Below are positions 34,039 through 43,190 of a stretch of DNA of 64,000 bases, piece by piece. Under the pieces are notes generated by a model, which saw only the letters and a program-made list of their open reading frames with translations, did not search any database and was not told the origin of the DNA. Each line of letters opens with the position of its first letter. Positions within the stretch are counted from its first letter, which is position 1. This stretch comes from Palsa-661 sp035535015 (lineage in GTDB: Bacteria; Actinomycetota; Acidimicrobiia; Acidimicrobiales; UBA8190), in NCBI GenBank assembly GCA_035535015.1, contig DATLQU010000037.1, positions 95,618-159,617 of the forward strand. The letters are read 5' to 3'. The position numbers and the translations under genes were made by a program.

Positions 34039-35231
34039 CAACTCGGATTGATGTCGGAACGCCGGCGCCGGCAGCACATCTGGGCTCCCGACCCGACCAC
34101 CGGGGATCATGGATCCCCACGGGCCCGATGATCGCCACCCGCATCATGGAGTTGCGCAAACGACGGGGACTCATGATCGCCCTGGTGGCGGTGAACATCG
34201 GCATCCCCACCGTCTTTCTCACCATCCGGCTGCTGACCCACGCCTTGGCTCCGGCGTCCTACGGGCCGGCCGGGGGCTACGACATCTACACCAGCCTGGT
34301 GGCCCGCATCATGTTCGTCTTCGGCTTCATCGTGGCCGCCACTTTGGGCTGCACGGCCGGTTCGGTCGACCTCTCCGAGGGGATGTTCCGGCACCTGGTG
34401 GTAACCGGCCGCTCCCGGTTGGCCCTCTATCTGGCCCGGATCCCGGCCGGATTGGCCATCGTGGTGCCGATCGTGGCCATCGGCTTCACCGTGGTTTGCG
34501 CCGTCTGTGTCTTCGCGGCGCCGACCCAGCTCAACTACAACGGCGTGCACGTGCCCGCCAACCTGTCGCGCCCCACCCTGGAAAGCTGGGCCGCCGACCA
34601 TCCCACCGAGGTCATCTGCGACTTCCCCTACAACCTCGGACCATCGTCTGGGGCTTCGCTCGGCAACGTGGTCCAAGCCGTCAATTGCAACAAGGGCCCC
34701 AATGGCGGGACCCGCATCTTCAAGCAGCCCCCGGGAGTCCAGCCCCCGCCCCAACCCACCGAAGCGCAAATGAGGAACACCGCCCGCACCATCGCCCGGA
34801 TCAGCTATGTGGATTACTCCCGACAGTTCCTCTATCCATCGAACTCACTGATGATCGAGAGCGGGCTCTGGCTGGAGCTCGAGGCCGCCATCGGCTTCAT
34901 CGTCGGCCTCGGGCTGGCGTCGCTCATCGGCCAGCGCACGGTGGCCGTGGTCCTGATGATCGTGCTCGAGCTCATCCTGACCCCGATCGTGTCCATGAAC
35001 GTCATCCCCCACCTGATCAACGCCCAGCGTGCCGTGGTCGGCCTGGCCACCACCCATCTGGAACCCGGAGATCTACCGCTGCCCTTCGGAGGAGGGGGCG
35101 GGCCGGGCGGAGGCCGGGGGATGGGGGTGCTCGTGCCCGAGTCCACCACGGTGGCGGTGTGCGTGATCGTGGCCTGGCTGGTGGTCTGGACCGCCCTCGG
35201 CGCCTGGCGGATGATGACCAGAGACGCCTGA
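34035..35231 (+). CDS. ABC transporter permease (exporter type)
   Basis: 398 aa, about six membrane segments. After an N-terminal soluble stretch, RKRRGLMIALVAVNIGIPTV is the first helix; a large extracytoplasmic region (about 175-265, with three or four cysteines and many prolines) sits between helices; the last helix is STTVAVCVIVAWLVVWTALG. A Gly-rich loop (FGGGGGPGGGRGMG) precedes it. Works with the overlapping ATPase. The large loop is a mark of the BcrB/NosY-like permease class. Confidence 0.85.
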   Translation: MTTRIDVGTPAPAAHLGSRPDHRGSWIPTGPMIATRIMELRKRRGLMIALVAVNIGIPTVFLTIRLLTHALAPASYGPAGGYDIYTSLVARIMFVFGFIVAATLGCTAGSVDLSEGMFRHLVVTGRSRLALYLARIPAGLAIVVPIVAIGFTVVCAVCVFAAPTQLNYNGVHVPANLSRPTLESWAADHPTEVICDFPYNLGPSSGASLGNVVQAVNCNKGPNGGTRIFKQPPGVQPPPQPTEAQMRNTARTIARISYVDYSRQFLYPSNSLMIESGLWLELEAAIGFIVGLGLASLIGQRTVAVVLMIVLELILTPIVSMNVIPHLINAQRAVVGLATTHLEPGDLPLPFGGGGGPGGGRGMGVLVPESTTVAVCVIVAWLVVWTALGAWRMMTRDA

Positions 35232-35257
35232 CCTCGGTTACGAACCGACCACGACAG

Positions 35258-35346
35258 TGGGCGGAATCCCCATCCACCTGATCGAGTTCCTCGAACTTCC
35301 GGTCCACACCGTGGGACTCGGTCTGGTCGGCGGAGGCGAGGGCGGC
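35258..35346 (+). pseudogene. Fragment of a ClpP-like gene
   Basis: The + strand reads VGGIPIHLIEFLELPVHTV then GLGLVGGGEGG, closely matching the ClpP-like protein at 30.3 kb (GVLIDVIDVLGVPVHTVALG LVGGG). The DNA is also similar (for example CCGGTCCACACCGTGG in both). Only about 30 codons survive before the frame is lost. It appears to be a duplicated or recombined remnant. Confidence 0.7.
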
Positions 35347-35659
35347 CAACATCTCCTCCACGGGTGGGTTCGACGGGGAGGTGCCTCATGAGGCCGCGTG
35401 GAGGGTGGCGCAAGATGATGGCCGTTGGCGCGGAGGTAGTCGTCGACTGCCCCGGTTTCGACGACGGGGCCGTCCTTCGCCATGTCGACCACAGCATCGC
35501 CCTGCCAAGACGCCGGCTGCAGCTTGCACGGGACGGTGGGCAAGAAGGGTGTGAACAGGGTCAAGAAGCCGGGTAACGATGTCTGTGCCTGGATGACGTG
35601 GCCATCTGGTACGCCCTGATGGAGAGGGGCGTCTCGATCGACGGACCCGACACACCACG
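35347..35659. other. Gene-poor stretch with possible coding remnant
   Basis: No intact gene. The minus strand has an open stretch reading SLPGFLTLFTPFLPTVPCKL then QGDAVVDMAKDGPVVETGAV that looks like protein sequence but has no start, no family match I recognise, and no good stop context. It may be debris from the same rearrangement that left the ClpP fragment. Confidence 0.4.
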
Positions 35660-37174
35660 TCAGGCGATCGCGGTCCCCGGAAGACCCATAGCCTTTACCT
35701 CGAGGTACTCCTCGAAGCCTTCGGTGCCGTTCTCGCGGCCCAGGCCGGACTGGCGGTAGCCACCGAAGGGGACGTCCGGCGCGTTGTAGAGACCGCCGTT
35801 CACCATCAAGGTGCCGGCCCGGATGCGGCGGGCCACCGAGAGGGCGCGCTCCTCCGAGGCACTGGTGACCGCCCCCGAGAGGCCGTAGATGGAGTCGTTG
35901 GCAATGCGGACGGCGTCGTCGTCGTCGTCGAAGGGGATCATGACGAGGACGGGCCCGAAGATCTCCTCCTGGGCGATGGTGGCCTTGGGGTCGACGTCGG
36001 CAAAGAGGGTGGGCTCCACGTAGTAGCCCTTGGGCAGATGGGCGGGGACGCCGCCCCCGCAGACGAGCCGGGCCCCTTCGGCCTTGCCCTTCTCGATGTA
36101 GCCGAGGACGCGCTGGCGCTGGGTGGCGCTGATGAGCGGTCCCTGGAAGTTGGCCGGGTCCCAGGGGTCGCCGTAGGTGACCGCCGCCATGGAATCTTTG
36201 GCCATCTCCACCGCCTCGTCGTAGCGCGAGCGGTGGACGAGGAGCCGGGTGGTGATGGCGCAGCCCTGGCCCGAGTGGGTGCAGACGCCCATGGCGCTGA
36301 TGGGGACGGCCGAGGCCAGATCGGCGTCTTCGAGGACGATGTTGGCCGACTTGCCGCCCAGCTCCAGGAAGACCTTCTTCACCGTCTCCGAGGCCTTGGC
36401 CATGATGCGCCGTCCCGTGGCCGTCGAGCCGGTGAAGGTGATCATGTCGACACGGGGGTCGGTGGTGAGGACCTCGCCCACCATGTGGTCCGACGAGGCC
36501 ACCACGTTGACGACGCCAGCGGGGATGTCGGTCTCCTCGGCGATCAGCCGGCCTAAGAAGGTGGCCGACCACGGGGTGTCGGGGGCGGGCTTCAACACCA
36601 CGGTGTTGCCGGCGGCGAGAGCGGGGCCCAGCTTGGCCAGGTTCAGGTAGAGGGGGAAGTTCCACGGGGTGATGGCCCCCACCACGCCGATGGGCTCCCG
36701 GCGGATGAGGCGGCGCTGGGGCTGGCCGAAGACCTCACGGACGGGCAGCCAATGCTCGTACTCGTACTGGTTGGGCTTCTCGGCCCAGTACCCGAGGTCG
36801 TCGATGGGGCCGTCCACCATCATCATGTAGGTCAGCATCATGGGGCTGCCCACTTCGGCCACCACCAGGTTCCGGAGCTCCTCGCGATGCGCCATCAGCG
36901 CCCCGTGGAACTGCTCCAGGCAGCGACGGCGAAAGACGTGGTCCTGGGCCCAGGTGCTCTCGTCGAAGGCCCGGCGCGCCGCCCCGACGGCGCTTTCCAT
37001 GTCGGCCGGGGTGGCGTCGGCCGTGTCGCCCAGCGTCTCCTCGGTAGCGGGGTCGATGTTGGCGAACGTCGTTCCCTCCGACGCCTCCACCAGCTTGCCG
37101 TCGATGAGCAGTCGCGGTTCGCCCACGACCTCCGGTGGCGGCGCCGCCGCGCCCGGCGTGTCCGTGCCAGCCAT
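35660..37174 (-). CDS. Aldehyde dehydrogenase family protein
   Basis: 504 aa. NAD-dependent aldehyde dehydrogenase with the catalytic glutamate in FLELGGKSANIVL and the nucleophilic cysteine in SGQGCAITTR; the N-terminus EPRLLIDGKLVEASEG and the motif PWNFPLYL are typical. It oxidises an aldehyde to an acid in the same operon as an acyl-CoA synthetase whose stop lies 6 bp upstream, so acid made here could be activated directly. Substrate unknown. Confidence 0.93.
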   Translation of the reverse strand: MAGTDTPGAAAPPPEVVGEPRLLIDGKLVEASEGTTFANIDPATEETLGDTADATPADMESAVGAARRAFDESTWAQDHVFRRRCLEQFHGALMAHREELRNLVVAEVGSPMMLTYMMMVDGPIDDLGYWAEKPNQYEYEHWLPVREVFGQPQRRLIRREPIGVVGAITPWNFPLYLNLAKLGPALAAGNTVVLKPAPDTPWSATFLGRLIAEETDIPAGVVNVVASSDHMVGEVLTTDPRVDMITFTGSTATGRRIMAKASETVKKVFLELGGKSANIVLEDADLASAVPISAMGVCTHSGQGCAITTRLLVHRSRYDEAVEMAKDSMAAVTYGDPWDPANFQGPLISATQRQRVLGYIEKGKAEGARLVCGGGVPAHLPKGYYVEPTLFADVDPKATIAQEEIFGPVLVMIPFDDDDDAVRIANDSIYGLSGAVTSASEERALSVARRIRAGTLMVNGGLYNAPDVPFGGYRQSGLGRENGTEGFEEYLEVKAMGLPGTAIA

Positions 37175-37180
37175 GTGTGT

Positions 37181-38707
37181 TCAGCCCTCCCCGGGACGGC
37201 CGGCGGTGGCCGGCCCCATTCTCTCGGCGCGAAGTCGCGCCTTCCTGACTTTGCCGTTGTCCTGGCGCGGCAGCAGATCGACGAACTCGACGGTCCGCGG
37301 CCGCTTGTAGTCGGCCAGCCGGGTGGCCAGCCGCAGAAGAAGGGCGTCGGCGTCGCGTGGCGTGCCGGGGCGGAGCTCGACGACGGCGTGGACGCGCTGG
37401 CCCATCCGGTCGTCGGGCAGGCCGAAGACGGCCGAGTCGACCACGTCGGGGTCCTCGGCCAGGGCCGTCTCCACTTCGGCGGGGTAGACGTTGACGCCGC
37501 CGGAGAGGATGAGGTCGGTGCGGCGGTCGGCCAGGAAGAGGTAGCCGTCCTCGTCCAGCCGGCCCATGTCACCCACCGTGAAGTAGTCGTCGCGCCAGGC
37601 CTGGGCGGTCTTGTCGGGATCGTTGTGGTAGCCGAAGCGCTGGCCGGCGAAGGAGGAGACGTAGACCGCCCCCACCTCCCCCGGAGCGAGGTCGGCCCCG
37701 TCCTCGTCGAGGATGCGGACCGAGAGGCCGGGAAAGGGCCGGCCCACCGAACCGGGCTTGGCCAGCCACTGCTCGGGGGAGATGACCGAGGTCATGCCCT
37801 CGGAGGCGCCGTAGTACTCCCAGATGGCGCCGGCCGGGAAGACGTCGATGATCTTGCGCTTGACCGGGACGGGACAGGGGGCGGCGGCGTGGAGGATCTT
37901 GCGGACCGACGAGCGGTCGTAGGCGGGCCAGTTGGCCTCCAGGATGCGGATGAAGTGGGCCGGGACCATCTGGGCGGTGGTGACGGACTCGGACTCGATG
38001 AGACGGAGCGCCTCGGTGGCGTCGAAGCGGGCCATGACGACGACGGTGCCGCCCTCGTTCAGAGACATCTGGGCGTAGGCGGCCGGGGCCATGTGGTAGC
38101 CGGGGCCGCACATGAGGTGGACGTCGTCGGGGAGCAGTCCCCAGAAGGAGGCGAAGGGGTTCGGGGGGGCCTCGGTCGAGGGGCGGGGGGCGGCGCGGGT
38201 GATGCCCTTCGGCCGGCCGGTGGTGCCCGAGGTGTAGGACATGGTGACCACCGGGGTGCCCAGGTACTCCCGCTGCGGCGGCTCATCGACACCTTCGGCC
38301 AGGGCGGGGTCGTCGGTGACGAGGCCCACGGCCGAGGTGGAGGAGGCCGCCGCGGCGGCGGCCGGGGCTCCGTCGTGGACGAGGACGACGGCACCGGAGT
38401 CGGCCACGATGTAGGCCGCCTCGGGGGCGGTGAGGCGGGTGGAGACGGGGACGACGAGTGCGCCCAGCCGGGCGGCGCCGTACCAGGCGGCGAAGAGCTC
38501 GACACTGTTGCCGAGCATGACCGCCACACGGTCGCCGGCGGCGGTGCCGGCGGCGGCGAAGGCGTGGGCCATGGCGTTGGCGGCGGCGTCGAGGGCGGCG
38601 AAGGTGGTCCGGGAGCCGGCGCAGACGAGGGCCGGGCGCTGCGGATCCCGGCGGGCGATGGCGGCCAGGCCACGCGGTGCTGTGCCGACGGGGGCGGACG
38701 GTGGCAT
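37181..38707 (-). CDS. AMP-forming acyl-CoA synthetase
   Basis: 508 aa. ANL-family adenylating enzyme: P-loop TMSYTSGTTGRPKGI, YGASEGM (A5), GDMGRLDEDGYLFLADRRTD (A7-A8) and a C-terminal lysine region GKVRKARLR. It activates a fatty or aromatic acid to its CoA ester through an acyl-AMP. Divergent from the amidohydrolase operon across site 5 of the palindrome and followed by ALDH. Confidence 0.93.
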   Translation of the reverse strand: MPPSAPVGTAPRGLAAIARRDPQRPALVCAGSRTTFAALDAAANAMAHAFAAAGTAAGDRVAVMLGNSVELFAAWYGAARLGALVVPVSTRLTAPEAAYIVADSGAVVLVHDGAPAAAAAASSTSAVGLVTDDPALAEGVDEPPQREYLGTPVVTMSYTSGTTGRPKGITRAAPRPSTEAPPNPFASFWGLLPDDVHLMCGPGYHMAPAAYAQMSLNEGGTVVVMARFDATEALRLIESESVTTAQMVPAHFIRILEANWPAYDRSSVRKILHAAAPCPVPVKRKIIDVFPAGAIWEYYGASEGMTSVISPEQWLAKPGSVGRPFPGLSVRILDEDGADLAPGEVGAVYVSSFAGQRFGYHNDPDKTAQAWRDDYFTVGDMGRLDEDGYLFLADRRTDLILSGGVNVYPAEVETALAEDPDVVDSAVFGLPDDRMGQRVHAVVELRPGTPRDADALLLRLATRLADYKRPRTVEFVDLLPRQDNGKVRKARLRAERMGPATAGRPGEG

Positions 38708-38744
38708 CGGGCGGCCAGTGTACGACCGTTGCCCGACGCGTGCC

Positions 38745-38758
38745 TGACACGGATGTCA
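38745..38758. promoter_or_regulatory. Candidate operator, TGACACGGATGTCA (site 5 of 6, strongest)
   Basis: Perfect palindrome extending to 7-bp arms, CCTGACA-CGGA-TGTCAGG (38743-38760). It lies between the divergent acyl-CoA synthetase (38 bp from its start) and amidohydrolase (87 bp) genes and is the best match to the shared TGAC-N6-GTCA core. Confidence 0.6.
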
Positions 38759-38844
38759 GGTATGAGAAGGGTCCGGTATATGCTCGGCCACGCGGTCGGC
38801 GCCGCGCCGGTGCCCACCCAGCACGACGCAGGAGGAGCGGCGCC

Positions 38845-40119
38845 ATGCAGGCAGAGGATCTCATTCTCGTGAGTGTCGACGACCACGTCGTCGAGCCGCC
38901 CGACATGTTCCGTGGACGGGTACCGGCCAAGTGGAAGGACCGGGCCCCGCGGGTGGTGCACAAGGACAACGGGATCGACGTCTGGACCTACGAGGGCAGC
39001 GAGATCCCCAATGTCGGGCTGAACGCCGTGGTGGGACGGCCGCCCGAGGAGTACGGGATCGAACCCACCTCCTTCTCCGAGATGCGGCCCGGCTGCTACG
39101 ACATCAACGAGCGGATCCGGGACATGAACGTGAACGGGGTGCTCGGTTCGATGTGCTTCCCGTCCTTCATCCAGTTCTGCGGGCAGCTGTTCGCCCGGAC
39201 GAAGGACAAGGACCTGGCCTTGGCCATGCTGCAGGCCTACAACGACTGGCACATCGAGGATTGGTGCGGCGCCTACCCGGGCCGGTTCATCCCGCTGTCC
39301 ATCCCCGCCATCTGGGAGCCCGAGCTGATGGCGGCCGAGGTGCGGCGGGTGGCGGCCAAGGGATGTCACGCCGTGACCTTCTCGGAGAACCCCTCCAAGC
39401 TGGGCTGGCCCAGCGTCCACAGCGACCACTGGGACCCCTTCTGGACGGCCTGTTCCGACGTGGGGACGGTGGTGTGCATGCACATCGGCTCGTCGTCGGA
39501 GATCGTGGTGCCCTCCCCCGACTCCCCCTTCGACGTGCTGATCACGTTGTCGCCGATGAACATCGTGCAGTGCGCGGCGGACCTTCTGTTCTCGCCCGTG
39601 CTGCGGAAGTTCCCCTCGCTGCGGCTGGCTCTGTCCGAGGGCGGGATCGGCTGGATCCCGTACTTCTTGGAGAGGGTCGACTACGTCTACTCCCACCACA
39701 AGGCGTGGACCGGTCAGGACTTCGGCGACATGCTGCCCAGTCAGGTGTTCAGCGAGCGGATCGTGACCTGCTTCATCGACGACGCCTTCGGGGTGGAGAG
39801 CCGGCGGTACCTGAACGTGGACAACATCTGCTGGGAGTGCGACTACCCCCACTCCGACTCGACCTGGCCCCAGGCGCCGGAGATGGCCATGAAGTACCTC
39901 GACGGGGTGTCCGACGCCGAGGTCAACAAGATCACCCACGAGAATGCCATCCGGCTCTTCCAGTACGACCCCTTCAGCGTCCGGCCGCGGGAGCGGTGCA
40001 CGGTGGCGGCGTTGCGGGCCGAGGCCACCGACGTGGACACCTCCATGCGGCCGCGGAACCCCGAGCACAAGGCCAAGCAGGTCTTGGCCGCCGATCTCGG
40101 CAACATCGGCAAGAGCTGA
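38845..40119 (+). CDS. Amidohydrolase family protein (ACMSD-like)
   Basis: 424 aa from the ATG at 38845, with GGAGGAG 7 bases upstream. SVDDHVVEPPDMF is the metal-binding start, VCMHIGSSSE an inner strand, and ECDYPHSDSTWP the C-terminal acid/His site. It is paralogous to the amidohydrolase at 18.6-19.8 kb. Members decarboxylate or hydrolyse cyclic intermediates. Followed 30 bp later by a thiolase-like protein. Confidence 0.88.
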   Translation: MQAEDLILVSVDDHVVEPPDMFRGRVPAKWKDRAPRVVHKDNGIDVWTYEGSEIPNVGLNAVVGRPPEEYGIEPTSFSEMRPGCYDINERIRDMNVNGVLGSMCFPSFIQFCGQLFARTKDKDLALAMLQAYNDWHIEDWCGAYPGRFIPLSIPAIWEPELMAAEVRRVAAKGCHAVTFSENPSKLGWPSVHSDHWDPFWTACSDVGTVVCMHIGSSSEIVVPSPDSPFDVLITLSPMNIVQCAADLLFSPVLRKFPSLRLALSEGGIGWIPYFLERVDYVYSHHKAWTGQDFGDMLPSQVFSERIVTCFIDDAFGVESRRYLNVDNICWECDYPHSDSTWPQAPEMAMKYLDGVSDAEVNKITHENAIRLFQYDPFSVRPRERCTVAALRAEATDVDTSMRPRNPEHKAKQVLAADLGNIGKS

Positions 40120-40149
40120 GCCCCCGGGGCGCCGAAGGCGGGAGCTGCG

Positions 40150-41646
40150 GTGACGGACTGGACGCGGGTCCCGGTGGTGGTGGGCGCCGGGCAGGTGACC
40201 AACCGCGACGAGGACCCGGCAACGGCGCCCGATCCCCTCGAGCTGATGGCCCGGGCGTCGACCGAGGCGCTGGCCGGGGCGGGCACGGACGTGGGTTCCG
40301 CCGGCATCAGCCACTGCTGGATGGTGCACTCGTTGTCGTTGCGCCACGGCGACCCCGCCCCCGTCCTGGCCGAGCGGCTCGGGATCACCGGGGCCGAGAC
40401 CCGTTGCTCCGGCATGGGCGGGAACATCCCCCAGTGGCTGGTCAACCGGGCCGCCGAGCTGGTGGTGGCCGGGGGTCAGCCCCGGGTACTGGTGGCCGGG
40501 GCCGAGGCCCTGGCCACCCGCAAGCGGGCCCGGAAGGCCGGGATCGAACTCGACTGGCCGTCGGCGCCCGGGTGGCCCGAGACGTGGCCGCCCATGGAAC
40601 CCGACGTCGGGGTGCACCCGGTGGAGCGGGCCCACGGCCTCGAGGCCGCCACCACCATGTACGCCCTGGTGGAAACGGCGCTGGCTCACGCCCAGGGCCA
40701 TGACCCGGCCACCCAGCGGCGGGTCATGGGCGAGCTGATGGAGCGATTCAACGCCGTGGCTGCCGCCAATCCCCTGTCGTGGTTCCCGACCCGACGCCAC
40801 GGAGCCGAGATCACGACGGTGACGGCCGAGAACCGGATGATCAGCTTCCCGTATCCGAAGTATCTGAACGCGGTGATGGACGTGGACATGGGCGCCGCCG
40901 TGGTCGTCACCGACGCGGCCACGGCCCGGTCGTGGGGCCTCGGGGCCGACGAGGTGGCCTACATCGGCGGGTGGGCCGACGCCCACGAGATCTGGTACCT
41001 GTCGCAGCGGCCGCGGGTCCACACCGCCCCGGCTCTGGTCGAGTGCGCCCGGAGCGCCTTCTCGAGTGCGGGGACGGCTGTCGACGAGGTGGGCGCCTTC
41101 GATCTGTACGCCTGTTTCCCGAGCTCGGTGGAGGTGGCGCGCGACAGCTTCGGCATCGCCAGCGACGACCCCCGGCCGCTCACCCTGACCGGCGGCTTGC
41201 AGTACCACGGGGGGCCGGGGAGCAACTACGTGACCCACTCGGTGGCCAACTCCCTGCAGTGGCTGCGCGACGGCCACGGCGACGCCACCTTGGTCCACGG
41301 GAACGGCTACTACCTGACCAAGCAGGCCGTCGGCATCTACAGCCGTCGTCCACCCCAAGCGGTGCCCGAACCTCCCGACGGTCTGCAGGAACGGATCGAC
41401 GCGCAGAGCAGCCCGGTGGCCGTGGAGGAGTCCTTCTCCGGACCGGGGACGATCCTGGCCTACACCGTCACCTACGACCGCGACGGTGCCCCCGGTCCGG
41501 GGGTGATGGTGGTGGATCTCGGCGACCGGCACACCCTGGCCCGGACCGATCCGGCCGCCGGTGCGGCATTGGTGGCCGACGACGCCGTCGGTCACGAGGT
41601 GACGGTCAGCGTCTCCGACGCCGGGAACCTGGCCCGCCTGGCCTGA
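40150..41646 (+). CDS. Acetyl-CoA acetyltransferase-like protein (thiolase fold), nucleophile missing
   Basis: 498 aa, GTG start. A thiolase-fold N-terminal part (VPVVVGAGQVTNRDED...) and a C-terminal extension (about 415-498, DGAPGPGVMVVDLGDRHTLA) that resembles the OB fold found in other CoA-binding partners. Where thiolases have the nucleophilic cysteine it reads RCSGMGGNIPQWLVNRA: glycine at the aligned position, with cysteine four to five residues before. HGGPGSNYVTHSVANSLQWL replaces the usual GHPIGATG block. Probably not a classical thiolase. Confidence 0.8.
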   Translation: MTDWTRVPVVVGAGQVTNRDEDPATAPDPLELMARASTEALAGAGTDVGSAGISHCWMVHSLSLRHGDPAPVLAERLGITGAETRCSGMGGNIPQWLVNRAAELVVAGGQPRVLVAGAEALATRKRARKAGIELDWPSAPGWPETWPPMEPDVGVHPVERAHGLEAATTMYALVETALAHAQGHDPATQRRVMGELMERFNAVAAANPLSWFPTRRHGAEITTVTAENRMISFPYPKYLNAVMDVDMGAAVVVTDAATARSWGLGADEVAYIGGWADAHEIWYLSQRPRVHTAPALVECARSAFSSAGTAVDEVGAFDLYACFPSSVEVARDSFGIASDDPRPLTLTGGLQYHGGPGSNYVTHSVANSLQWLRDGHGDATLVHGNGYYLTKQAVGIYSRRPPQAVPEPPDGLQERIDAQSSPVAVEESFSGPGTILAYTVTYDRDGAPGPGVMVVDLGDRHTLARTDPAAGAALVADDAVGHEVTVSVSDAGNLARLA

Positions 41647-41682
41647 GGTCGGACCCGGTGGACGCCCCGGCCCTCGGCCCGG

Positions 41683-41874
41683 TCAACCCTCCAGGGCGAG
41701 CGCCTGTTCGGGGCAGTTCTCCACGCCGGTGCGGGCGTCGTCCTCCCCACCGGCCGGGACCTCGTCCACCAGCAGGACGCAGTGGCCGAAGTCGTCGGCG
41801 TCGAAGAGGTCGGGAGCGAGCACGTAGCAGCGGCCGTGGCCCTGGCAGCGGTCGACATCCAGAGTGATGCGCAT
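41683..41874 (-). CDS. Small 3Fe-4S/4Fe-4S ferredoxin
   Basis: 63 aa from the ATG at 41874. RCQGHGRCYVLAPDLFDADD and ENCPEQALALEG give C-x2-H-x2-C...CP, the single-cluster ferredoxin that feeds electrons to actinobacterial P450s. It starts 11 bp after the P450 stop and is surely its electron donor. No cognate ferredoxin reductase is in the window. Confidence 0.9.
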   Translation of the reverse strand: MRITLDVDRCQGHGRCYVLAPDLFDADDFGHCVLLVDEVPAGGEDDARTGVENCPEQALALEG

Positions 41875-41885
41875 GGCGGGCGGGG

Positions 41886-43070
41886 TCAGCGGCCGGGGGC
41901 GAAGGTGAGCGGCAGGAAGTGCAGGGAGCGCAGGCCCTCGGTGTACTCGAGCACGGTGCCCGGCACCAGCTCGTACTCGGGAATCCGCTTGTGCCATTCG
42001 CGCACCGCCACCCGCAGTTCGAGACGGGCCAGGTGCGAACCGAGGCAGCGGTGGACACCGCCGCCGAAGGCGAGATGGGGATTGGGGTTGCGCAGGAGGT
42101 CGACGGTGTCGACGCCGGGGTGGGCGGCGTCGTCGGTGTTGGCCGCGCCGATCAGGAGCATGACGTGCTCGCCGGCCTTCATCGGACAGCCCCCCACTTC
42201 GACGTCCTCGGAGAGCACCCGGGGGACGGCGGGCACCGGGCTCTCCCAGCGCAGCAGCTCCTCGATGGCGGGCGGGATCACCGACTCGTCGGAGGCCACC
42301 TGGCGCCGGTGGTCGGGCTGCTGGGAGAGGTAGCCGAAGATGCAGTCGAGGGAGTCGGTCACGGTGTCGAGTCCGGCGATGATGAAGAGGAAGCAGATGT
42401 CGAGGATCTCCTCGTCGGTGAGCTGGACGCCGTCCACCGAGGACCGCATGATCTGAGCCAGGAGGTCCTCGGTGGGGACCCGGCGCCGCTCGGCCAGGGT
42501 CTTCTCGAAGTAGGCGTAGATGCTCTCGGCCGCTTTGCGGCGGGTGGGCTCCTGTTCCTCCATGGTCGACCCCGGTGGTCGGATGATGCCGTCCTTCATC
42601 TCCAGGAACTGGTCGAGGTCGGCCAGGGGCAGGCCCATCAGGCGGAGGAAGACCGTGCAGGGCAGGGGGACGGCGAACTGCTCGTGGAAGTCGACCGAGC
42701 CCTTGCCGGCGAAGCCGTCCATGATCTCGTTCACCAGTTGGACCACTTCGCCCTCGAGGGCCGCCATGTGCTTGGGGGCGAACAGAGGGTCGAGGATCCG
42801 GCGGTACTTGACGTGTTTGGGCGGGTCCACGCTCAGGGGGATGAGGGGCCGGATGTTGCCCAGCTGGACGGCTTCGGGTCGTGATGTGTAAACGGCCGGC
42901 TTGCGCAGCGCCGCCTCGACGTCGTCTCGGCGGGTGAGGAGGTGGAAGAGGTCCCCGATGGTGTGCACCCGCTGTTCCCGCAACATCTTGGCCATCGCCC
43001 GGGGATCGTCGGATGACGCCAGATCGACCACCACGGATCCCGATGGGGTGCGGCCCTCGTCGTCTCCCAT
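41886..43070 (-). CDS. Cytochrome P450
   Basis: 394 aa, class I bacterial P450. Heme-binding loop FGGGVHRCLG with Cys342, K-helix ELLR (271-274), I-helix AGLDT (232-236). It hydroxylates a hydrophobic substrate with electrons from the ferredoxin encoded next. Site 6 of the shared palindrome lies about 121 bp upstream, placing it in the same proposed regulon. A run of eight T precedes the start codon on the + strand, so the minus-strand message begins with A-rich sequence just before ATG. Confidence 0.95.
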   Translation of the reverse strand: MGDDEGRTPSGSVVVDLASSDDPRAMAKMLREQRVHTIGDLFHLLTRRDDVEAALRKPAVYTSRPEAVQLGNIRPLIPLSVDPPKHVKYRRILDPLFAPKHMAALEGEVVQLVNEIMDGFAGKGSVDFHEQFAVPLPCTVFLRLMGLPLADLDQFLEMKDGIIRPPGSTMEEQEPTRRKAAESIYAYFEKTLAERRRVPTEDLLAQIMRSSVDGVQLTDEEILDICFLFIIAGLDTVTDSLDCIFGYLSQQPDHRRQVASDESVIPPAIEELLRWESPVPAVPRVLSEDVEVGGCPMKAGEHVMLLIGAANTDDAAHPGVDTVDLLRNPNPHLAFGGGVHRCLGSHLARLELRVAVREWHKRIPEYELVPGTVLEYTEGLRSLHFLPLTFAPGR

Positions 43071-43190
43071 TTTTTTTCTTACCTTTCGTTACCGGGCCCT
43101 GGTGTCACTGTGAGTGGCGCGCCCATGCCGGTCCGGGGCATGGCTCTATCGCCGTCCGCGGAGCCCTTCGGCCGCCACGATAGCTTTTCC

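Noticed and set aside
36752..38872. 706-codon + strand frame across ALDH and acyl-CoA synthetase
   Set aside because: Antisense shadow with Gly/Val/Glu/His bias and no recognisable family.
38059..41595. 1178-codon minus-strand open frame opposite the amidohydrolase and thiolase-like genes
   Set aside because: Antisense shadow; its sequence is low-complexity and overlaps two well-supported + strand genes.
43070..43080. A-run immediately before the P450 ATG as a slippage switch
   Set aside because: The run lies outside the coding frame; changing its length would alter only spacing to the ribosome-binding site. Not enough to claim a switch.
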